This document shows positions 6,181 through 9,889 of a stretch of DNA of 9,889 nucleotides, piece after piece. Numbering within the stretch: the stretch's first letter is position 1; each line of letters opens with the position of its first letter. Under the pieces are notes generated by a model that made no database searches, was not told the origin of the DNA, and saw nothing but the letters and a program-made list of their open reading frames with translations. The translations under genes were made by a program, and so were the position numbers. Source of the DNA: Bryobacterales bacterium. Lineage in GTDB: Bacteria > Acidobacteriota > Terriglobia > Bryobacterales > Bryobacteraceae. Location of the stretch: the NCBI GenBank assembly GCA_025353235.1, contig JANXQZ010000006.1, positions 1 through 9,889 of the forward strand. The letters are read 5' to 3'.

Positions 6181-6521
6181 TTACTCCGGCGGATGTGGAT
6201 TATCGATGACAAATAACCATCTTCCGTCGGGTTGTATACGGACTACTTCCGTGGTCAAGCCCCGTCGAATCATCAGTTCGGCTCCAATTCCCGTTGCAGA
6301 CTCGACTACCCACCCGCCCTGTAGCACCGCAAGCCCTTGCTGCGATTCGACGGCAGCACGCGTTTCAAGAATCATCCGACCGTGAAGCAGAAGGATCGCC
6401 GAGGTTGGATGCATTGCGGAGAGAGTGTGGATTTCGGCTGGACTGTACGCGGGCATCAGGTTATCGCAGGATGAAAAGTTTGCCGCACGTTATTTGCAAC
6501 GGCTGCGCCGTCGAGCGTCAT
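6181..6521 (-). pseudogene. NTF2-like (SnoaL/DUF4440-type) gene, apparently frameshifted and shortened
   Basis: The continuous part (6456 to 6181, 91 codons) contains LSAMHPTSAILLLHGRM, then ETRAAVESQQGLAVLQGGWVV, and ends TEVVRIQPDGRWLFVIDNP. The last segment is the typical closing strand of NTF2-like ketosteroid-isomerase-fold proteins. Two things are off. The N-terminal helix is missing, and roughly 20 residues expected between HGRM and LETRAAV are absent. An upstream ATG (6519-6521), with GGGGGA before it, opens MTLDGAAVANNVRQTF in another frame and stops at TGA 6456-6458, overlapping the ATG at 6454-6456. One extra T in the TTTT run at 6474-6477 would join both parts. I therefore read it as a decaying gene. 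It lies 58 nt downstream of the selenoprotein gene on the same strand. A short functional protein cannot be excluded. Confidence 0.4.
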
Positions 6522-6579
6522 CTCGTTCCCCCAGAATACGACCTTTATCTACTACGACGTGCTCCGGTGGGAGGCTCAC

Positions 6580-7632
6580 TCACGGCTGCTTCGGCTTCCG
6601 CTGTAATTCCTCAGGGACGCGCTGACGATCGAATCCCTCGTACTGAAAAGTCCACGTCAGCGGCATTTCCTGAGGAATATAGCACATCCGATCATCGCAG
6701 GCCTGATAACGCAGCGTACCCTCCACCACGAATTGACCATTCGCGTCCAATGCCGGTTTCACCTTGGCATCCGGCCCAATGGTGACGTCGCGAGTCAGCC
6801 GGATGTGCCCCTTGAACACAGGGACCTTCTCGTTAATGGCTTTCAGGAATAGGATCTCAGGCTTGGGGTAAGTCGCCTCGTGCGCCGTCGAAACATCGGC
6901 CTCCTTCATCTTCCAGTCGATTGGGATGTAGCCGTCCACTCCTGGCGCGTACACGTGCATATTGGGCTTCAATTGAAGATCCAGAACGAGCGCGATGCGT
7001 TGCCCGGTGCGAACAATCGAGTTGCTGGCCGAGGCCGTCGCGTCGAGTTGCTTCCCGCGAACCTCGCTTTTGCGGGACTCAGGCATCACTCCAAATCGTT
7101 GCACCAGAATATCGGCTGCGGTGAAGCGCTGTTTGTAATCTTCCTCGAAGTACTTGGCCACCACCACGCCATTGTGATCCAAAATGTAAGTCCCGGGGTA
7201 GGGGATTCCGGAGAACGGGCTGGCCTTCGGGACCTCTTCGTTGAGAATGCCCAGCTCGCGAATCACTTTCGAGTCGGGATCGGAGAGCAGTGGAAAATGA
7301 ATGCTCTTCCGGTCGGCAAAGTTCTTCAGGACCGCCCGGGAGTCATAGCTGAGCCCGGCCACCTTCAGGCCAAGCTTTTCGAACTCTTTCGTATTCTGTT
7401 CCAGCTCCACGAGCTGGGCTTTGCAGAAGGGTCACCAATCAGCCGACCGGTAGATGACCAGCACCGCGCCCTTGGGGCCGAGCAGATCCGACAGCTTGCG
7501 CGTCTTGCCATCCTGGTCTGACGCTTCGAAGTTGGGCAGCTTGGCGCCGATTTCCGGACCCGTGCGGATGGCCCCGGATGCTACCAATGCGATCATGCCA
7601 GATAGGGCGAATGTTCCCGTGAGTATTCTCAT
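6580..7632 (-). CDS. Periplasmic redoxin-DsbD N-domain fusion, UGA-encoded selenoprotein
   Basis: Read through an in-frame TGA at 7432-7434, this is one 350-residue protein. Residues 1-24 are a signal peptide. A redoxin (AhpC/TSA-thioredoxin-like) domain follows, with LPNFEASDQDGKTRKLSDL (32-50) and the active site ADW-U-PFCK, where Sec67 and Cys70 form a UxxC pair. The fold continues with VAGLSYDS, FPLLSDPDS and the cis-Pro region PYPGTYILD. Residues about 205-335 match the N-terminal domain of DsbD, with YQAC...MCYIP holding Cys312 and Cys317. Homologues of this redoxin type carry Cys at position 67. The protein probably reduces peroxide or disulfides in the periplasm, the DsbD-like domain passing electrons or contacting partners. 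The ATG has AGAGAGAG close upstream. The TGA at 6580-6582 is taken as the true stop, because conserved sequence ends there. Read conventionally, the gene would be split into two pieces. Confidence 0.88.
7394..7428 (-). promoter_or_regulatory. Candidate bacterial SECIS hairpin after the selenocysteine UGA
   Basis: On the mRNA, 3 nt after the UGA, TTCTG (7428-7424) pairs with CAGAA (7398-7394). Above an internal loop, CCAGCTC (7417-7411) pairs perfectly with GAGCTGG (7407-7401), closing a GTG loop (7410-7408). The apical loop begins 21 nt after the UGA and starts with G. This agrees with the known bacterial SECIS pattern: short loop with an early G, placed about 16-37 nt after UGA, bound by SelB. 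Folding and SelB binding are inferred. Confidence 0.65.
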
Positions 7633-7685
7633 GCTCTCTCTTTACAGTAAACCTTGCGGGGATTGGTTTATTCCGTGGTTATCTT
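7633..7685. promoter_or_regulatory. Divergent promoter region with an 11-bp palindrome
   Basis: These 53 nt separate the seleno-redoxin gene from the DNA glycosylase gene, so both promoters must lie here or in the coding ends. TTTAC-A-GTAAA (7641-7651) is a perfect palindrome 9 nt from the redoxin start codon and could be an operator. Its core TACAGTA also occurs in the inverted repeat at 2520-2559. No convincing -35/-10 pair or Shine-Dalgarno is seen for the + strand gene. Confidence 0.35.
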
Positions 7686-8336
7686 ATGATGAACGAGATC
7701 CTGGCTCTTTCGGAGGTGCTGCCTGAAGCGTTCTATTCCCGCGCGGCAATCGAAGTTGCGCGCGACTGTCTGGGCAAAATACTGGTGCATGGTGAAACCG
7801 CCGGCCGCATCGTAGAGGTAGAGGCCTATCTGGGGGTGGACGATCCTGCGGCTCATGCTGCACGCGGCATTACGCCTCGAACCAAAGTGCTGTTCGGTCC
7901 TCCCGGCCGGGCCTATGTGTATTTCATTTACGGCATGCATGAATGCCTGAACTTTGTCGCTGAGCCGGAAGGTAAGGCCGGTTGTGTTCTGATCCGGGCG
8001 CTGGAACCGCTGAGCGGACTGGCGACCATGCGGGAACGCCGTCCAAAGGCGAAGGGCGTGGAAGGTCTCGCCGCCGGACCGGGGCGCTTGACCAGCGCGC
8101 TGGGCATCACCAGGGATCTAAACGGATCGAGCCTCGTGGACGGGCCGCTGCGGGTTCGACGAATGCAGGTGGAAGAGCCTTTTGAGGTTGTGGTGACGCC
8201 TCGAGTAGGAATCTCGAAATGCGTGGATTGGCCCCTTCGATTCGCGCTCGCCGACAACCGGTTCGTGAGCCGCGTCGTGGTACCATCTCGACCATGCAAG
8301 TCTACGAATGGGACCAAATTGAAAAAGAACAGTTGA
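7686..8336 (+). CDS. mpg: 3-methyladenine DNA glycosylase (AAG/MPG family)
   Basis: The 216-residue product is a clear alkyladenine DNA glycosylase, which removes 3-methyladenine and other damaged purines to start base excision repair in the cytoplasm. The signature RIVEVEAYLG (residues 41-50) contains the catalytic Glu46 and base-stacking Tyr48. His57 in DPAAHA and Tyr79 in PPGRAYVYFIYGMHECLN complete the base-flipping pocket known from human AAG (Glu125, Tyr127, His136, Tyr159). LIRALEPL and the GPGRLTSALGI block are also conserved. The family core ends near NRFVSR; about 19 further residues (to KSTNGTKLKKNS) are an unusual tail overlapping the cupin gene by 43 nt. Two ATGs in tandem (7686, 7689) may start it; neither has a Shine-Dalgarno. 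It is divergent from the redoxin gene, and both could belong to a damage response, which is only inference. Confidence 0.93.
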   Translation: MMNEILALSEVLPEAFYSRAAIEVARDCLGKILVHGETAGRIVEVEAYLGVDDPAAHAARGITPRTKVLFGPPGRAYVYFIYGMHECLNFVAEPEGKAGCVLIRALEPLSGLATMRERRPKAKGVEGLAAGPGRLTSALGITRDLNGSSLVDGPLRVRRMQVEEPFEVVVTPRVGISKCVDWPLRFALADNRFVSRVVVPSRPCKSTNGTKLKKNS

Positions 8337-8659
8337 ATCCGTCGTTCGCCCGGCAGGTGATTCATGCCGAAACGGTCACGCTGGCGCGAGTGTATTTGAG
8401 CAAGGGTTACACAGTGCCCACGCACAGCCATGTGAACGAGCAACTGTCGCTGATCGAGAAGGGAGAGTTGAAGTTTATCCTCGATGGCAAGGCAGTGGTG
8501 GTGAAGACTGGCGAGGTGCTTCGAATTCCGCCCAACGTGCCGCATAGCGCCGAGGCTCTGGAAGATACCGTTGGGATTGACTTCTTCTCGCCCGTCCGCG
8601 AGGATTGGCGCGACGGGAAGGATGCTTACCTGAGGACTCCCGCTACGCCTGCAAAGTGA
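8294..8659 (+). CDS. Small single-domain cupin
   Basis: A 121-residue protein with both cupin motifs: GYTVPTHSHVNEQ (His44, His46, Glu49) and GEVLRIPPNVPHS (His84). Together these form the usual 3-His/1-Glu metal site on a beta-barrel. ELKFILDGKAVVV links them. The carboxy end FSPVREDWRDGKDAYLR is also seen in many small cupins. It could be an enzyme or a ligand-binding protein; the substrate is unknown and there is no signal peptide. The start at 8294 (MQVYEWDQ) fits the family. An upstream in-frame ATG at 8219 would add Arg-rich residues that are only the DNA glycosylase gene read in another frame. The gene overlaps the glycosylase by 43 nt and the following membrane-protein gene by 4 nt, so all three probably share one mRNA. 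Confidence 0.88.
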   Translation: MQVYEWDQIEKEQLNPSFARQVIHAETVTLARVYLSKGYTVPTHSHVNEQLSLIEKGELKFILDGKAVVVKTGEVLRIPPNVPHSAEALEDTVGIDFFSPVREDWRDGKDAYLRTPATPAK

Positions 8660-9702
8660 TTCAGTCGGGTCTCGCGCTGCTCACGATTCTGAAGGCGTTA
8701 AGCATCGCGATCAAGCGGGATCTGGGCAGCTTCGAATCCCTCAAGCTCAACAACTTCTTCCTCTTTGTCGGCTTGTTGATCTGGGGAGCCCTCGTGAGCG
8801 GAGTGGAACCCGTAAGCGCCGAGCCCTTGCTGATGCTGCTCGGCTTTCTGCTACTCTTCCCGCTTTCCTCTGACCCTCTTGGAAAAATCCCGCCGGATCG
8901 CCTCGCCGCCTGGCCAATTAGCGTGGGGCAACGCATCGCACTGCGCCTGATTAGTTTTGCCTTAAGTCCAGTGGTGTGGGTTGCCGTCGCGATCCTGCTC
9001 AAGACGGGGAATCCGGCCCTGACGGGGGTCTTCGTTCTAATCGCGGTGGCAATTCAAGTTTCTACCGTTATGGTGCAGGCACCGCAGTGGAACCCGCTGC
9101 GGAGAATCCCGCAATTCCCTGGCCGGATCGGGGGCTTGGTTCTGAATAACTTGCGGCAAATGTTCATGGTTTTGGACACCTATGTTGCGATCCTAATGAG
9201 CGCTGGCGGGTGTGCATACCGCTACCTCGCGACCCATCCCGATCCGGCTGCTTTCCCTATTATTGCGGTGCTCGTCGGGCTGGCCTTAAGTACCTACGCG
9301 CAGTGTCTTTTCGGCTTGGATCTGGCGTCGTCGGCGGTGACTCGTTACCGCCTGCTGCCCCTTCCCGGCTGGAAGATCCTGCTCGCGAAGGACATCGCTT
9401 TCCTGGCCATTCTGGTTCTGCTCATTCTGCCGCTGGACCTGTTCGCCGGGGTGACCTTCGGACTGACGGCGCTGGCTGTCGGGCATCATTCTTCAGTACT
9501 GTTGCCCGTGCGTCAGAAGCGCTGGCGTTTTATGGGGAGCAGACTGTTTCCTGGCGTGGTGCAGGCTCTCGGAGGAACAATATTGGGCTTTGCCGAGTTT
9601 CAGAGAGGTCCCGGCTTTCTGGTCGCGGCGGGCGCGCTGTATGCATTCTCGCTCTTTTTCTACGGCCGCTGCTGGGACCGCAGCGAACCGCACGCTAACT
9701 AA
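8656..9702 (+). CDS. Polytopic membrane protein, ABC-2 permease-like
   Basis: The 348-residue product is almost entirely hydrophobic helices, about 9-10 membrane spans, separated by short basic loops (LRRIPQFPGR, RQKRWR). The central FGLDLASSAVTRYRLLPLPGWKILLAKDIAFLAILVLL pattern, with a polar LLPLPGWKILLAKD turn before a span, resembles bacterial ABC-2-type exporter permeases. In these the LLP(L/I)...I(L)xxK motif precedes a membrane helix. No ATPase gene is seen in the window, so a transport role is a suggestion. The GTG at 8656 overlaps the cupin stop as GTGA and is preferred. An ATG at 8605 in the same frame would add residues encoded inside the cupin gene. The stop TAA overlaps the stop codon of the convergent RecX-like gene, leaving no room for a terminator between them. 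Confidence 0.75.
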   Translation: MIQSGLALLTILKALSIAIKRDLGSFESLKLNNFFLFVGLLIWGALVSGVEPVSAEPLLMLLGFLLLFPLSSDPLGKIPPDRLAAWPISVGQRIALRLISFALSPVVWVAVAILLKTGNPALTGVFVLIAVAIQVSTVMVQAPQWNPLRRIPQFPGRIGGLVLNNLRQMFMVLDTYVAILMSAGGCAYRYLATHPDPAAFPIIAVLVGLALSTYAQCLFGLDLASSAVTRYRLLPLPGWKILLAKDIAFLAILVLLILPLDLFAGVTFGLTALAVGHHSSVLLPVRQKRWRFMGSRLFPGVVQALGGTILGFAEFQRGPGFLVAAGALYAFSLFFYGRCWDRSEPHAN

Positions 9703-9889
9703 TCCGCTTCGGGCTCCGTAATATCCATAGACTCCAACTCATCCGCCGACTGAGCATACCTCTTCAACACCTTAATCGCAGTACCCGCCGAAAATCCGGC
9801 ATAGCGAAGCCGACGAAAAGCCGAAGCCAAATTCTTCTGGTCAGCCAAAAAAATGGACAGCACCTTACTCCGATACTTGCGTTCCAAGT
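9699..9889 (-). CDS. recX: Probable RecX-family protein, C-terminal part
   Basis: The frame enters from the right edge without a start, so only the last 62 or so residues are present. ERKYRSKVLS...NLASAFRRLRYAGFSAGTAIKVLKRYA follows the last helical repeat of RecX: a charged RKYR helix, then a helix-turn ending (R)RGFS-x-x-x-(I)xxVL. It ends with an acidic tail (ADELESMDITEPEAD). RecX binds the RecA filament and limits its activity. The identification rests on one repeat of a three-repeat protein, so it is likely but not certain. Its stop (TAG on the - strand) overlaps by 4 nt the TAA of the membrane-protein gene on the other strand. Confidence 0.65.
   Translation of the reverse strand, partial: LERKYRSKVLSIFLADQKNLASAFRRLRYAGFSAGTAIKVLKRYAQSADELESMDITEPEAD

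Noticed and set aside
6014..6385. 123-codon + strand open frame
   Set aside because: Its second half is antisense to the NTF2-like sequence and its first half matches nothing I know; no ribosome binding site is evident.
6488..6582. Reading the terminal TGA at 6580-6582 as a second selenocysteine, giving about 29 more codons
   Set aside because: The family fold is complete before it and the extension (VSLPPEHVVVDKG...) shows no conserved motif or suitable flanking residues.
7432..7434. The TGA as a real stop or a nonsense mutation splitting the redoxin into two genes
   Set aside because: It replaces exactly the conserved active-site residue, the downstream frame is intact and conserved, and a SECIS-like hairpin follows at the right distance.
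6880..7521. 213-codon + strand open frame across the redoxin gene
   Set aside because: It is antisense to the clear redoxin/DsbD-N fusion and carries no recognisable domain.
8219..8293. ATG at 8219 as start of the cupin
   Set aside because: The added Arg/Pro-rich segment is the DNA glycosylase gene read in another frame; family homology begins at 8294.
8605..8655. ATG at 8605 as start of the membrane protein
   Set aside because: It would add residues encoded within the cupin gene; the GTG at 8656 gives a standard 4-nt GTGA overlap.

Overview
The window is a GC-rich (roughly 60 percent by eye) stretch of bacterial chromosome. It resembles soil Acidobacteriota of the Solibacter/Bryobacter kind. 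This is inference from gene content: cytochrome c and copper-monooxygenase-like proteins in tandem, a Tat-exported Gfo/Idh/MocA oxidoreductase, a DsbD-like redoxin, and an in-frame UGA used as selenocysteine. I see no rRNA, tRNA, CRISPR array, insertion sequence or phage gene.

Left part (1-2501). The 3' end of a copper type II monooxygenase-like gene is followed, with a TAATG overlap, by a secreted c-type cytochrome carrying a related C-terminal domain. Its 3' end overlaps by 77 nt a convergent patatin-like gene. That gene sits 8 nt downstream of a membrane-anchored protein of unknown function on the same strand.

Middle (2502-5747). A divergent promoter region holds a 12-bp perfect inverted repeat. 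It leads into a small beta-rich protein translationally coupled (GTGA) to a 2-oxoglutarate/Fe(II) oxygenase. Next comes a type II toxin-antitoxin pair whose RelE/ParE-like toxin appears to begin at a CTG codon. A convergent Gfo/Idh/MocA oxidoreductase follows.

Right part (5748-9889). A 433-bp stretch without a recognisable gene lies next to a decayed NTF2-like reading frame. Beyond it is the most interesting gene of the window, a redoxin/DsbD-N fusion interrupted by an in-frame TGA. The flanking residues (ADW-U-PFC) and a hairpin directly downstream of the TGA make it a convincing selenoprotein. Read conventionally it would be split into two broken genes. Divergently from it runs a tightly packed set: Mpg-type 3-methyladenine DNA glycosylase, a small cupin, and a polytopic ABC-2-like membrane protein. 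This last gene overlaps by 4 nt the end of a convergent RecX-like gene that leaves the window.

Overall this looks like an ordinary chromosomal region of short, overlapping operons. The themes are periplasmic redox chemistry (cytochrome, copper enzyme, seleno-redoxin) and small stress or repair genes. I see no evidence for an entirely new multi-gene system. The UGA-encoded redoxin, the CTG-start toxin and the inverted repeats are the points worth a second look.
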